NCBI RefSeq assembly: GCF_008693385.1
Contig: NZ_CP044065.1
Span: 930,001 to 994,000 of the forward strand
Reading direction: 5' to 3'
Length of the DNA: 64,000 nt
DNA from: Cupriavidus pauculus
Lineage (GTDB): Bacteria; Pseudomonadota; Gammaproteobacteria; Burkholderiales; Burkholderiaceae
Part shown: in pieces, positions 9,179 through 18,560 of the stretch
How the letters are laid out: each line of letters begins with the position of its first letter
Position numbering within the stretch: the stretch's first letter is position 1
The notes under the pieces: model-generated
Database searches by the model: none
What the model saw: the letters and a program-made list of their open reading frames with translations, nothing else
Told to the model about the DNA's origin: nothing
Made by a program: the position numbers and the translations under genes

Positions 9179-9208
9179 TTGCAAGCCGCTCCTGTGCTTC
9201 CATAGAAT
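9179..9208 (+). promoter_or_regulatory. Candidate sigma-70 promoter of the PDH operon
   Basis: TTGCAA (9179-9184), 18-base spacer, TAGAAT (9203-9208), about 115 bases upstream of aceE. The divergent kinase promoter is only some 10 bases away, so a regulator bound between them could act on both. Confidence 0.4.
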
Positions 9209-9324
9209 CGCTTCGACCCAATAGTGCGGGCGGATTTCACGTGCCTGCCGCATTCTGACCACCCCCCGCGGCCGACCCCCCGCTTACCCGGCGGAGCGGG
9301 CAGGAATTTACCCAGGAGACAGTC

Positions 9325-12012
9325 ATGTCAGCTGTACCAGAGCAGATCCTCGGCGCCAGCAGCGCCAACGACGCAGACCCCCAGGAAACGCATGAATGGC
9401 TCGATGCCCTGCAGGGTGTCATCGCCGCCGAAGGTCCCGAGCGGGCTGCCTTCCTGATCGACAAGCAGATCGAATACGCACGCGTGAACGGCGTGACCCA
9501 GCCGTTCCATGCGGAAACGCAATACATCAACACGATTCCGGTCGAGCTGCAGGCACGCATCCCTGGCGACCAGGACATCGAGCACCGCATCCGTTCGTAC
9601 ACGCGCTGGAACGCGATGGCGATGGTGCTGCGCGCGAACAAGCATACCAACGTCGGCGGCCATATCTCGTCGTTCGCTTCCGCCGCGACGCTCTATGACG
9701 TCGGCTACAACCACTTCTGGCGCGCCCCCACCGAAGAACTGGGCGGCGACCTCGTCTTCGTGCAGGGCCACTCGGCGCCGGGCGTCTACTCGCGCGCGTT
9801 CCTGCTGGGCCGCCTGACGACCGAGCAGCTCGACAACTTCCGCCAGGAAGTGGACGGCAAGGGTATCTCGTCGTACCCGCATCCGTGGCTGATGCCGGAC
9901 TTCTGGCAGTTCCCGACCGTGTCGATGGGCCTCGGCCCGATCATGGCCATCTACCAGGCACGCTTCATGAAGTACCTGGACAGCCGCGGCCTGGCCAAGG
10001 CCGGCGACCGCAAGGTCTGGGCCTTCCTCGGCGACGGCGAGACCGACGAGCCGGAATCGCTCGGCGCGATCGGCATGGCCGGCCGCGAACGCCTGGACAA
10101 CCTCGTGTTCGTGATCAACTGCAACCTGCAGCGCCTGGACGGCCCGGTGCGCGGCAACGGCAAGATCATCCAGGAACTGGAGTCGGAATTCCGCGGCGCC
10201 GGCTGGAACGTGATCAAGGTGGTGTGGGGCAGCCGCTGGGACCAGCTGCTGGCGCGCGACCACAAGGGCCTGCTGATGAAGCGCATGATGGAATGCGTGG
10301 ACGGCGAATACCAGACCTTCAAGGCCAAGGATGGCGCCTACGTGCGCGAGCACTTCTTCAATACGCCGGAACTGAAGGCCATGGTGGCCGACTGGTCCGA
10401 CGACGATATCTGGCGCCTGAACCGCGGCGGCCACGATCCGCACAAGGTGTATGCCGCCTACAAGGCCGCGAGCGACCACAAGGGCCAGCCGACGCTGATC
10501 CTCGCCAAGACCATCAAGGGCTATGGCATGGGTGACGCGGGCCAGGCGATGAACGTCGCCCACCAGCAGAAGAAGATGCCGGTGGAGTCGATCCGCAAGT
10601 TCCGCGACCAGTTCAACATTCCGGTTGCCGACGACCAGCTCGAGAAGGTGCCGTACCTGACGTTCGACGAAGGTTCGAAGGAACTGGAATACATGCGCGC
10701 CCGCCGCATGGAACTCGGCGGTTACCTGCCGGCGCGCCGCAAGCAGGCCGCGCCGCTGGCCGTGCCCGAGCTCAAGGCCTTCGAGGCCCTGCTCAAGGCA
10801 ACGGGCGAAGGCCGCGAAGTGTCCACGACGATGGCGTTCGTGCGGATCCTGAACACGCTGCTGAAGGACAAGCAGATCGGCAAGCACGTGGTGCCCATCG
10901 TGCCGGACGAATCGCGTACGTTCGGCATGGAAGGCCTGTTCCGCCAGGTCGGTATCTGGAACCAGCAGGGTCAGAAGTACGTCCCCGAGGACCATGACCA
11001 GCTGATGTTCTACAAGGAATCGGAAACCGGCCAGGTGCTGCAGGAAGGCATCAACGAAGCCGGCGCGATGTGCGACTGGATCGCCGCGGCCACGTCGTAT
11101 TCGACGCATGGCGTGCAGATGATTCCGTTCTACATCTACTACTCGATGTTCGGCATCCAGCGTATCGGCGACCTGTGCTGGGCCGCCGCGGACATGCGTT
11201 CGCGCGGCTTCCTGCTGGGCGGCACGTCGGGCCGCACGACGCTGAACGGCGAAGGCCTGCAGCACGAGGACGGTCACTCGCACGTGTTCCACGCCGCGAT
11301 TCCGAACTGCATCTCGTACGACCCGACGTTCCAGTACGAACTGGCGGTGGTGATGCAGGACGGCCTGCGCCGCATGTATGCCGAGCAGGAAGACGTCTAC
11401 TACTACCTGACGGTGATGAACGAGAACTACGAACATCCGGAAATGCCGGCTGGCGTAGAGGGCGACATCGTCAAGGGCATGTACCAGTTCCGCAAGGGCG
11501 TGGAGAACAGCAACGCGCCGCGCGTGCAGCTGCTGGGCTCGGGCACGATTTTCCGCGAGGTGATCGCCGCCGCGGACCTGCTGAAGAAGGACTGGGGCGT
11601 GGAATCGGACCTGTGGGGCTGCCCGAGCTTCACGGAACTGGCCCGCGAAGGCCAGGACGTCGAGCGCTACAACCTGCTGCACCCGACCGAGACGCCGCGC
11701 GAGTCGTTCGTCACGCAGAAGCTCAAGGGCGTGCGCGGTCCGGTCATCGCCTCGACCGACTACGTGCGCGCGTTCGCCGAACAGATTCGTCCGTTCGTGC
11801 CGCGCCGCTACGTGGTGCTGGGTACCGATGGCTTCGGCCGCTCGGACACCCGCGAGAAGCTGCGCCACTTCTTCGAAGTGGATCGCCACTGGGTCACGGT
11901 GGCCGCGCTGAAGGCGCTGGCCGACGAAGGCGCGATCGGTCGTGAAAAGGTGGCCGAGGCCATCAAGAAGTACAACCTCGACCCGTCCAAGCCGAACCCC
12001 ATGTCGGTCTGA
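9325..12012 (+). CDS. aceE: Pyruvate dehydrogenase E1 component (homodimeric)
   Basis: This 895-residue thiamine-diphosphate enzyme catalyses the decarboxylation of pyruvate and reductive acetylation of the E2 lipoyl groups. The length fits the homodimeric AceE family (about 887 residues in E. coli). Visible signatures include the ThDP/Mg motif starting GDGETDEPES (about residue 235), GHSAPGVYSRAFL, the flexible-loop region around GYGMGDAGQAMNVAHQQKK, and GRTTLNGEGLQHEDGHS. ATG 9325 has AGGAG at 9314-9318. It is the first gene of the operon aceE-aceF-BPH-lpdA. In Cupriavidus this operon is known as pdhA-pdhB-pdhL. Confidence 0.97.
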   Translation: MSAVPEQILGASSANDADPQETHEWLDALQGVIAAEGPERAAFLIDKQIEYARVNGVTQPFHAETQYINTIPVELQARIPGDQDIEHRIRSYTRWNAMAMVLRANKHTNVGGHISSFASAATLYDVGYNHFWRAPTEELGGDLVFVQGHSAPGVYSRAFLLGRLTTEQLDNFRQEVDGKGISSYPHPWLMPDFWQFPTVSMGLGPIMAIYQARFMKYLDSRGLAKAGDRKVWAFLGDGETDEPESLGAIGMAGRERLDNLVFVINCNLQRLDGPVRGNGKIIQELESEFRGAGWNVIKVVWGSRWDQLLARDHKGLLMKRMMECVDGEYQTFKAKDGAYVREHFFNTPELKAMVADWSDDDIWRLNRGGHDPHKVYAAYKAASDHKGQPTLILAKTIKGYGMGDAGQAMNVAHQQKKMPVESIRKFRDQFNIPVADDQLEKVPYLTFDEGSKELEYMRARRMELGGYLPARRKQAAPLAVPELKAFEALLKATGEGREVSTTMAFVRILNTLLKDKQIGKHVVPIVPDESRTFGMEGLFRQVGIWNQQGQKYVPEDHDQLMFYKESETGQVLQEGINEAGAMCDWIAAATSYSTHGVQMIPFYIYYSMFGIQRIGDLCWAAADMRSRGFLLGGTSGRTTLNGEGLQHEDGHSHVFHAAIPNCISYDPTFQYELAVVMQDGLRRMYAEQEDVYYYLTVMNENYEHPEMPAGVEGDIVKGMYQFRKGVENSNAPRVQLLGSGTIFREVIAAADLLKKDWGVESDLWGCPSFTELAREGQDVERYNLLHPTETPRESFVTQKLKGVRGPVIASTDYVRAFAEQIRPFVPRRYVVLGTDGFGRSDTREKLRHFFEVDRHWVTVAALKALADEGAIGREKVAEAIKKYNLDPSKPNPMSV

Positions 12013-12178
12013 TAGCGCGCATAGCACGCACGAACGCAATAACGACGCACGAAACCCCCGCAGCGCGGCTCCGGCCGCCTTGCGGCGTGGCGACATGACA
12101 GATTCTCGCGGTGGGAGTAATCTCGCCCGTTACATTTGTCGTTTGTCGCATGCGCCGGCTGCCCAGGAGAGACACTGA

Positions 12179-13858
12179 ATGAGTCAAGCGATTGAAATCA
12201 AGGTGCCGGATATCGGCGACTATGACGCCGTTCCCGTCATCGAAGTGCATGTGAAACCCGGCGACACGATCAACGCCGAGGACGCGCTGGTCACGCTCGA
12301 GTCCGACAAGGCCACCATGGACGTGCCGTCGCCGCAGGCCGGCACGGTCAAGGAAGTCCGCATCAAGGTGGGCGACAACGTGAAGGAAGGCTCCGTGCTG
12401 GTCATGCTGGAGCCCGCTGGCGCCGCCGCGCCGGCACCGGCTGCCGCGCCCGCGGCGGCTCCGGCGCCGGCACCCGCTCCGGCCCCGGCGGCCGCCGCAC
12501 CGGCGCCCGCACCGGCTCCGGCCGCCGCGCCCGCTGGCGGTGGCGGCACCATCGAGGTCAAGGTGCCCGATATCGGCGACTACGACGCGGTGCCCGTGAT
12601 CGAAGTCCACGTGAAGGCCGGCGATACGATCAAGGCCGAAGACGCGCTGGTTACGCTCGAGTCCGACAAGGCCACCATGGATGTGCCGTCGCCGCAGGCC
12701 GGCACGGTCAAGGAAGTGAAGGTCAAGATCGGCGACAACGTGAAGGAAGGCGTCGTCCTGCTGATTCTGGAAGGCGCCGGCGGTGCTGCCGCGCCGGCTC
12801 CGGCCGCAGCGGCCGCCGCACCGGCACCCGCCGCGGCGGCCCCGGCCCCGGCTGCCGCCGCGCCGGCCCCCGCAGCGGCTCCGGCTCCCGCGCCGGCCGC
12901 CGCGCCCGCGCAGGGCGTGACCGGCAAGGCCGCGCACGCGAGCCCGTCGGTGCGCCGCTTCGCGCGCGAACTCGGCGTGGATGTCTCGCGCGTGCCGGGT
13001 ACCGGTCCGAAGGGCCGCATCACCCAGGAAGACGTGCAGAACTTCGTCAAGGGCGTGATGAGCGGCCAGACCGCGGCGCCTGCCGCGGCCGCTGGCGCTG
13101 CCGCCGGCGGCGGTGGCGGTGGCGAACTGAACCTGCTGCCGTGGCCGAAGGTGGACTTCAGCCGCTTTGGCGAGTTCGAAAGCAAGCCGCTGTCGCGCAT
13201 CAAGAAGATTTCCGGTGCCAACCTGCACCGCAACTGGGTGATGATCCCCCACGTCACGAACAACGACGAGGCCGATATCACCGAGCTGGAAGCCTTCCGC
13301 GTGCTGCTGAACAAGGAAAACGAGAAGGCCGGCGTCAAGGTCACGATGCTCGCGTTCCTGATCAAGGCCACGGTCGCGGCGCTGAAGAAGTTCCCGAACT
13401 TCAATGCATCGCTGGACGGCGACAACCTCGTCTTCAAGAAGTATTTCAATATCGGCTTCGCGGCCGATACGCCGAACGGGCTCGTCGTGCCGGTGCTCAA
13501 GGATGCCGACAAGAAGGGCGTGCTCGAGATCAGCAAGGAGATGGGCGAGCTGGCCAAGGCGGCCCGCGACGGCAAGCTCAAGCCGGACCAGATGCAGGGC
13601 GGTTGCTTCTCCATCTCGTCGCTCGGCGGCATTGGCGGCACGCACTTCACGCCGATCATCAATGCCCCGGAAGTGGCGATCATGGGGGCGAGCAAGTCGG
13701 CCATGAAGCCGGTCTGGGACGGCAAGCAGTTCGTGCCGCGTCTGATGCTGCCGCTGTCGCTGTCGTACGACCATCGCGTCATCGACGGTGCCGATGCGGC
13801 GCGCTTCAACGCGTACATCGGCCAGCTGCTGGCGGATTTCCGCCGCATCATTCTCTGA
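12179..13858 (+). CDS. aceF: Pyruvate dehydrogenase E2, dihydrolipoamide acetyltransferase
   Basis: This 559-residue E2 transfers the acetyl group to CoA. Domain order: two lipoyl domains (lipoyl-Lys in [10 protein letters not shown] at about residues 43 and 163), each followed by long Ala-Pro swinging linkers; a peripheral subunit-binding domain ([14 protein letters not shown]); and the catalytic domain ending with the family motif [13 protein letters not shown], whose His is catalytic. E. coli AceF has three lipoyl domains; this one has two. AGGAG lies 9 bases before ATG 12179. The two lipoyl modules are nearly identical in DNA sequence, a sign of internal duplication or gene conversion. 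Confidence 0.97.
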   Translation: MSQAIEIKVPDIGDYDAVPVIEVHVKPGDTINAEDALVTLESDKATMDVPSPQAGTVKEVRIKVGDNVKEGSVLVMLEPAGAAAPAPAAAPAAAPAPAPAPAPAAAAPAPAPAPAAAPAGGGGTIEVKVPDIGDYDAVPVIEVHVKAGDTIKAEDALVTLESDKATMDVPSPQAGTVKEVKVKIGDNVKEGVVLLILEGAGGAAAPAPAAAAAAPAPAAAAPAPAAAAPAPAAAPAPAPAAAPAQGVTGKAAHASPSVRRFARELGVDVSRVPGTGPKGRITQEDVQNFVKGVMSGQTAAPAAAAGAAAGGGGGGELNLLPWPKVDFSRFGEFESKPLSRIKKISGANLHRNWVMIPHVTNNDEADITELEAFRVLLNKENEKAGVKVTMLAFLIKATVAALKKFPNFNASLDGDNLVFKKYFNIGFAADTPNGLVVPVLKDADKKGVLEISKEMGELAKAARDGKLKPDQMQGGCFSISSLGGIGGTHFTPIINAPEVAIMGASKSAMKPVWDGKQFVPRLMLPLSLSYDHRVIDGADAARFNAYIGQLLADFRRIIL

Positions 13859-13947
13859 GCGTGATCTGAGGCAGGGCGGGTACGGCGTCAACGTCCCCGC
13901 CCCGGCCTCGCCGCTCTCCCGCAGACACCCGATTCCAGAGGCCAGCC

Positions 13948-14556
13948 ATGACTACATGTGTCGTTGTCAGGAAGGGTGCCGAAGTGGCAATCGCGGCCGA
14001 CGCGCTGGTGACGTTCGGCGACACGCGGCTCTCGCGCGCCTACGAACGCAACCAGAAGGTCTTTCCGGTGGGCGAGAGCTTTGTCGCGCTGGCCGGGACG
14101 ACCGCGCACTTTCCGGTCATGCGCAGCCTGCTGCTGGGCATGGGCGAGGAGTGCCGGCTCGGTTCGCGCGACGATGTCTTCCGCACGTTTCTCAAGGTGC
14201 ACGAGAAGCTCAAGTCCGAGTACTTCATCAACACCAAGGAAGACGATGACGACCCCTACGAGTCGTCGCAGATCGTTTGCCTGATCGCCAATCCGCACGG
14301 CATCTTCGGCGTCTATTCGTATCGCGAGGTGTTTTCGTTCGACCGCTTCTGGGGCATCGGATCGGGGCGCAACTATGCGCTCGGCGCGATGCATGCGGTC
14401 TACGATCGGCCGGACTTCGGTGCCGGCGATATCGCGCGCGTGGGCGTGGACGCGGGGGTGGAGTTCGACAAGAGTTCGGCGGGACCCATCGACGTGCATG
14501 TCGTCTCTCTGCAGGATCCGGCAACCCCGACAACCCAAAATGGAGGCGCGGCCTGA
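13948..14556 (+). CDS. Betaproteobacterial proteasome homologue (BPH), HslV-like Ntn hydrolase
   Basis: After removal of Met1 the 202-residue protein starts TTCVVVRKG, matching the N-terminal Thr nucleophile and first strands of HslV (TTIVSVRRNG). Asp17 is conserved in AADALVTFGDT. A Lys at mature position 36 (RNQKVF) can align with HslV Lys33 if a 3-residue insertion is allowed. SSQIVCLIANPHG and GIGSGRNYALGAMHA match the HslV strands before and after IAIGSGG. This is the family described as BPH by Valas and Bourne and later shown to form a tetradecameric double ring. It differs from HslV in length (about 200 versus 175) and has no HslU partner here. It is embedded between aceF and lpdA, with gaps of 89 and 36 bases. 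Whether it acts on the PDH complex is unknown. Confidence 0.85.
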   Translation: MTTCVVVRKGAEVAIAADALVTFGDTRLSRAYERNQKVFPVGESFVALAGTTAHFPVMRSLLLGMGEECRLGSRDDVFRTFLKVHEKLKSEYFINTKEDDDDPYESSQIVCLIANPHGIFGVYSYREVFSFDRFWGIGSGRNYALGAMHAVYDRPDFGAGDIARVGVDAGVEFDKSSAGPIDVHVVSLQDPATPTTQNGGAA

Positions 14557-14592
14557 ACCCCGCGGGGGCGGCGCGCATTTGAGGAGCAAAGC

Positions 14593-16395
14593 ATGAGTGT
14601 GACCGAAGTCAAGGTGCCGGATATCGGCGATTTCGACGCGGTGGAAGTCATTGAAGTCCTGGTCAAGGCCGGCGATACGGTGGAAGAGGAGCAGTCGCTC
14701 ATCGTCCTCGAGTCCGACAAGGCCAGCATGGACGTGCCGTCGTCGTCCGCCGGCAAGGTGGTCGAGGTACGCGTGAAGGTGGGCGACAAGGTGGCCAAGG
14801 GAACCGTGATCTGCACGGTGGAGGCCGCCGCGGGCGCCGCGGCGCCGGCACCGGCCGCTCCCGCCCCGGCACCTGCGGCCGCCCCGGCACCCGCACCCGC
14901 GGCAGCACCCGCAGCGGCTCCGGCTGCCGCGCCCGCTGCCGCGACGCACACGGGCGGCGCCGACATCCAGTGCGACATGCTCGTGCTGGGCGCGGGCCCC
15001 GGCGGCTATTCGGCCGCGTTCCGCGCGGCGGACCTCGGCATGAACACCGTGATCGTCGAGCGCTACAAGACGCTCGGCGGCGTGTGCCTGAACGTGGGCT
15101 GCATTCCGTCGAAGGCGCTGCTGCACAACGCGGCGATCATCGACGAGGCAAAGGCGCTCGCTTCCCATGGCGTGTCGTTCGGCGACGTGAAGATCGACCT
15201 GGACAAGCTGCGCGGCTACAAGGAGTCCGTGGTCGGCAAGCTGACCGGCGGCCTCGCGGGCATGGCCAAGATGCGCAAGGTGCAGGTCGTGCGCGGCCTC
15301 GGCACGTTCCTCGATCCGCACCATCTGGAAGTGCAGGAAACCGAGGGCGAAGGCCAGGCCACGAGCGGCAAGAAGACCGTCATCCAGTTCAAGCAGGCCA
15401 TCATCGCGGCCGGCAGCCAGGCCGTGATGCTGCCGTTTATCCCGAAAGATCCGCGTATCGTCGATTCGACGGGCGCGCTCGAGCTGCCGAGCATCCCGGG
15501 CAAGATGCTCGTGATCGGCGGCGGCATCATCGGGCTGGAAATGGCCACGGTGTACAGCACGCTGGGCGCGCGCATCGACGTCGTGGAAATGCTCGACGGC
15601 CTGATGCAGGGCGCGGACCGTGACCTCGTGAAGGTCTGGGACAAGATGAACAAGCATCGCTTCGACAACGTGATGCTCAAGACGAAGACCGTCGGCGTGG
15701 AAGCGAAGCCCGATGGCATCTACGTGAAGTTCGAGGGCGAGGCCGCGCCGGCCGAGCCGCAGCGCTACGACTTCGTGCTGGTCTCCGTGGGCCGTACGCC
15801 CAACGGCAAGAAGATCGGCGCCGAGCGCGCCGGCGTTGCCGTGACCGATCGCGGCTTTATCGAGGTCGACAAGCAGATGCGCACGAATGTGCCGCATATC
15901 TTCGCGATCGGCGATATCGTCGGCCAGCCGATGCTTGCGCACAAGGCCGTGCACGAAGCGCACGTGGCCGCCGAGGCCGCGCATGGCGAGAAGGCGTACT
16001 TCGACGTCAAGCAGATTCCGTCGGTCGCCTACACCGATCCGGAAGTGGCCTGGGCCGGCCTGACCGAGGAGCAGTGCAAGGCGCAGGGCATCAAGTACGG
16101 CAAGGGCGTGTTCCCATGGGCCGCCTCGGGCCGCGCGATCGCCAATGGCCGCGACGAAGGCTTCACCAAGCTGATCTTCGACGAAGAGACGCATCGCATC
16201 ATCGGTGGCGGCATCGTCGGCACGCATGCGGGCGACCTGATCAGCGAGGTCTGCCTCGCGATCGAAATGGGCGCCGATGCCGTGGATATCGGCAAGACGA
16301 TCCATCCGCACCCGACGCTGGGCGAGTCGATCGGCATGGCTGCCGAGATCTACGAAGGCGTCTGCACGGACGTCCCGCCGCCGCGGAAGAAGTAA
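14593..16395 (+). CDS. lpdA: Dihydrolipoamide dehydrogenase E3 with N-terminal lipoyl domain
   Basis: This 600-residue flavoprotein reoxidises the E2 lipoyl groups with NAD+. Residues 1-80 form a lipoyl domain ([10 protein letters not shown]), followed by an Ala-Pro linker. Then comes the canonical E3: FAD-binding [17 protein letters not shown], the redox disulphide [19 protein letters not shown]-binding [17 protein letters not shown]-contact [15 protein letters not shown] and the C-terminal His-Glu pair in [11 protein letters not shown]. Plain E3 is about 475 residues; the lipoyl extension is typical of the PDH-specific E3 (PdhL) of Cupriavidus. GAGGAG precedes ATG 14593. It is the last gene of the PDH operon. 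Confidence 0.97.
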   Translation: MSVTEVKVPDIGDFDAVEVIEVLVKAGDTVEEEQSLIVLESDKASMDVPSSSAGKVVEVRVKVGDKVAKGTVICTVEAAAGAAAPAPAAPAPAPAAAPAPAPAAAPAAAPAAAPAAATHTGGADIQCDMLVLGAGPGGYSAAFRAADLGMNTVIVERYKTLGGVCLNVGCIPSKALLHNAAIIDEAKALASHGVSFGDVKIDLDKLRGYKESVVGKLTGGLAGMAKMRKVQVVRGLGTFLDPHHLEVQETEGEGQATSGKKTVIQFKQAIIAAGSQAVMLPFIPKDPRIVDSTGALELPSIPGKMLVIGGGIIGLEMATVYSTLGARIDVVEMLDGLMQGADRDLVKVWDKMNKHRFDNVMLKTKTVGVEAKPDGIYVKFEGEAAPAEPQRYDFVLVSVGRTPNGKKIGAERAGVAVTDRGFIEVDKQMRTNVPHIFAIGDIVGQPMLAHKAVHEAHVAAEAAHGEKAYFDVKQIPSVAYTDPEVAWAGLTEEQCKAQGIKYGKGVFPWAASGRAIANGRDEGFTKLIFDEETHRIIGGGIVGTHAGDLISEVCLAIEMGADAVDIGKTIHPHPTLGESIGMAAEIYEGVCTDVPPPRKK

Positions 16396-16445
16396 TCCCG
16401 AGCCGTGCGGGCCGGCACCGTGCGCATGCACTGCCGGCTCGCATG

Positions 16446-16487
16446 CCACGCCTCATCATGGGGCGTGGAACGGTGTCTCGCACCGTT
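16446..16487 (+). terminator. Two small hairpins after lpdA
   Basis: CCACGCC/GGCGTGG (16446-16452, 16462-16468) is followed directly by AACGGTG/CACCGTT (16469-16475, 16481-16487) and CTT. These are plausible but weak transcription-end structures without a T-run. The remaining 265-base gap before the allophanate hydrolase gene also holds the operator-like palindrome at 16637. Confidence 0.35.
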
Positions 16488-16636
16488 CTTGCGCCGTTGT
16501 TGTGCCGTGGGGTGCCGTCACCGTGCGCCCTCGCTGACGCGCAATCCCGTGTCCGGTTCGATCTAACTCCCTGATTCGACGAAAGATTTCCGGTCGTTAA
16601 ACGCCGGCGACGTGCTTTGGCACGCGGGTTGCTTTA

Positions 16637-16672
16637 TTTGCGTTCAAACTTGGATACAAGATGGAACGCAAA
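16637..16672. promoter_or_regulatory. 36-bp composite palindrome, candidate operator of the ureide operon
   Basis: Perfect 9-base outer arms TTTGCGTTC (16637-16645) and GAACGCAAA (16664-16672) enclose a second, concentric inverted repeat CTTG-GATA-CAAG. The symmetry centre is near 16654. It overlaps the first possible ATG of the allophanate hydrolase (16661). The inner CTTG..CAAG core resembles short palindromes bound by GntR-family regulators; this is inference, and no regulator gene is adjacent. Confidence 0.55.
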
Positions 16673-18523
16673 GCAAACATGCCGTCATCCCGCCTTCCCG
16701 CGATCGCTACCCTGCTGGCGCAATACGCAAACGGTTCGCTGACTCCCACGCAATGCGTGGACGATGTGCTCGCGCGCATCGAGGCCAGCGACCGCCCCGA
16801 GGCCTGGATCCATCGCGTCGATGCCGAAGCGCTGCATGCGCGCGCCGGCGAGCTCGAAGCGCGGCTGGCCAGCGAAGGCGCGGCGCTGCTGACGGCGATG
16901 CCGCTGTTCGGCGTGCCGTTCGCGGTCAAGGATAACGTCGATGTCGCGGGCCTGCCGACCACGGCCGCGTGCCCGGCCTTTGCCTACGTTCCCACGGAAA
17001 CGGCCTTCGCCGTCGAGCAGTTGCTCGCGGCCGGCGCCATCCTGATCGGCAAGACCAACCTCGACCAGTTTGCGACGGGGCTCGTGGGCACGCGCTCGCC
17101 GTACGGCGCGGTGCGGCAGATCGACCAGCCCGATCGCGTGTCGGGCGGCTCCAGCTCCGGCTCGGCGGTGGCCGTGGCGGCGGGGTGCGTCGCGTTCTCG
17201 CTCGGCACCGATACGGCCGGTTCGGGTCGCATTCCGGCCGGCTTCAACCATCTCGTCGGCCTGAAGCCGACGCTCGGCCTGGTGAGCAAGCGCGGCGTGG
17301 TGCCGGCCTGCCGTTCGCTCGACACGCTGTCCATCTTCGCGCACGACGTGGCCGACGCGTGGCGCGTGCTGGCGCAGATTGCCGTGTTCGATGCGCGCGA
17401 TGGCTATGCGCGCGAAATCCCCGCGCTGGGACTGCCGCGCGGGCCGCTGCGCATGGCGGTGCCCGATATCGCCGCGCGCGCGGAGGGTTTCGATGGCGAT
17501 GCACTGGCCGCACAGGCCTTCGCGCAGACCATGGACGCCGTGCGCGAGTCCTTGCAGATCGCGCCGTCCACCGTGCCGTTCGCGCCGCTGCAGGAAGCGG
17601 CGCTGCTGCTCTATGACGGCCCATGGGTCGCCGAGCGCCGCGCGGCACTGGGCACATTCTTCGATACGCACCACGACGCGCTCGATCCGACCGTGGCCGC
17701 CGTGATCGGCAAGGCCGACCGTTACAGCGCGACCGATGCGTTCGAGGCGCAGTACCGCATGGCCGATCTGCGCCGCGAGGCCGAGGCGATGTTCGCGTCG
17801 ATCGACGTGCTCGTGGTACCGACCGCGCCCACGCATCCGACCATTGCCGCGTTGCGCGACGACCCGATCGGCGTGAACAGCCAGCTCGGGCGCTATACGA
17901 ACTTCGTCAATCTGCTCGACCTGTGCGCGATTGCCGTGCCGGGCGTGCGCCGGGCCGATGGGCTGCCGGCCGGCATCACGCTGATTGGCCCCGCGGGGGC
18001 GGATCAGCGGATCGCCGTGCTGGGCGCGCGCATCGCGGCGCTGTTCGCGGCGCCGGCCGATGGTGCCGATGCCGGCGCCGTCATCGCGGATCTGCCGCTG
18101 CCGTTTGCCGAGCCCACCGTCGCGGTGGCCGTGGTCGGCGCACATCTGCGCGGCCAGCCGCTGAACTGGCAGTTGCGTGAAGCGGGCGCGACGCTGCGCG
18201 CGAGCACGCGCACCGCGCCGCGGTACCGGCTCTATGCGCTCGCCGGGACCACGCCGCCGAAGCCGGGCCTCGCGCGCGTGGCCGACGCCGATCACGCACA
18301 CCCGGGTGCCGCCATCGAGGTCGAGGTCTGGGAGTTGCCGCTGCGCACGTTCGGCAAGTTCGTCGCCGATATTCCCGCGCCGCTGGGCATCGGCAACCTC
18401 GAACTCGAGGACGGCAGCCACGTGAAGGGCTTTATCTGCGAGCCCCACGCGCTGGCCGAAGGTGCCGGCGCCCGCGATATCACCGCCTTTGGCGGCTGGC
18501 GCGCCTACCTGTCCAGCCTCTGA
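16661..18523 (+). CDS. atzF: Allophanate hydrolase (amidase-signature family)
   Basis: This enzyme of about 620 residues hydrolyses allophanate to ammonia and CO2, the last step of biuret, cyanurate and urea-amidolyase pathways. The N-terminal amidase-signature domain shows the Ser-cisSer-Lys triad: Lys in FAVKDNVDVAG, and GGSSSGSAVAVAAG with GTDTAGSGRIPAG. A C-terminal domain (from about residue 470, AVVGAHLRGQPLN to the end) is the AtzF-type extension, absent from simple amidases. Two starts are possible: ATG 16661, inside the palindrome, and ATG 16679 (MPSSRL), which leaves the operator outside the gene. Neither has a strong Shine-Dalgarno site. No urea carboxylase gene is nearby, so the substrate probably comes from the downstream hydrolases. 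Confidence 0.92.
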   Translation: MERKANMPSSRLPAIATLLAQYANGSLTPTQCVDDVLARIEASDRPEAWIHRVDAEALHARAGELEARLASEGAALLTAMPLFGVPFAVKDNVDVAGLPTTAACPAFAYVPTETAFAVEQLLAAGAILIGKTNLDQFATGLVGTRSPYGAVRQIDQPDRVSGGSSSGSAVAVAAGCVAFSLGTDTAGSGRIPAGFNHLVGLKPTLGLVSKRGVVPACRSLDTLSIFAHDVADAWRVLAQIAVFDARDGYAREIPALGLPRGPLRMAVPDIAARAEGFDGDALAAQAFAQTMDAVRESLQIAPSTVPFAPLQEAALLLYDGPWVAERRAALGTFFDTHHDALDPTVAAVIGKADRYSATDAFEAQYRMADLRREAEAMFASIDVLVVPTAPTHPTIAALRDDPIGVNSQLGRYTNFVNLLDLCAIAVPGVRRADGLPAGITLIGPAGADQRIAVLGARIAALFAAPADGADAGAVIADLPLPFAEPTVAVAVVGAHLRGQPLNWQLREAGATLRASTRTAPRYRLYALAGTTPPKPGLARVADADHAHPGAAIEVEVWELPLRTFGKFVADIPAPLGIGNLELEDGSHVKGFICEPHALAEGAGARDITAFGGWRAYLSSL

Positions 18524-18560
18524 TCGAAACGTAAGCCCATCCACTGCCAGAGATCCAACC

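Noticed and set aside
9328..12096. 922-codon minus-strand frame opposite aceE
   Set aside because: Antisense shadow of a high-GC gene with strong codon bias; no motif, and aceE is certain.
12421..12940. Ala/Pro-rich stretches as separate repeats or mobile sequence
   Set aside because: They are the normal swinging-arm linkers of the E2 lipoyl domains.
13948..14556. Genuine HslV of the HslUV protease
   Set aside because: Longer than HslV, with BPH-type sequence features and no HslU gene next to it.
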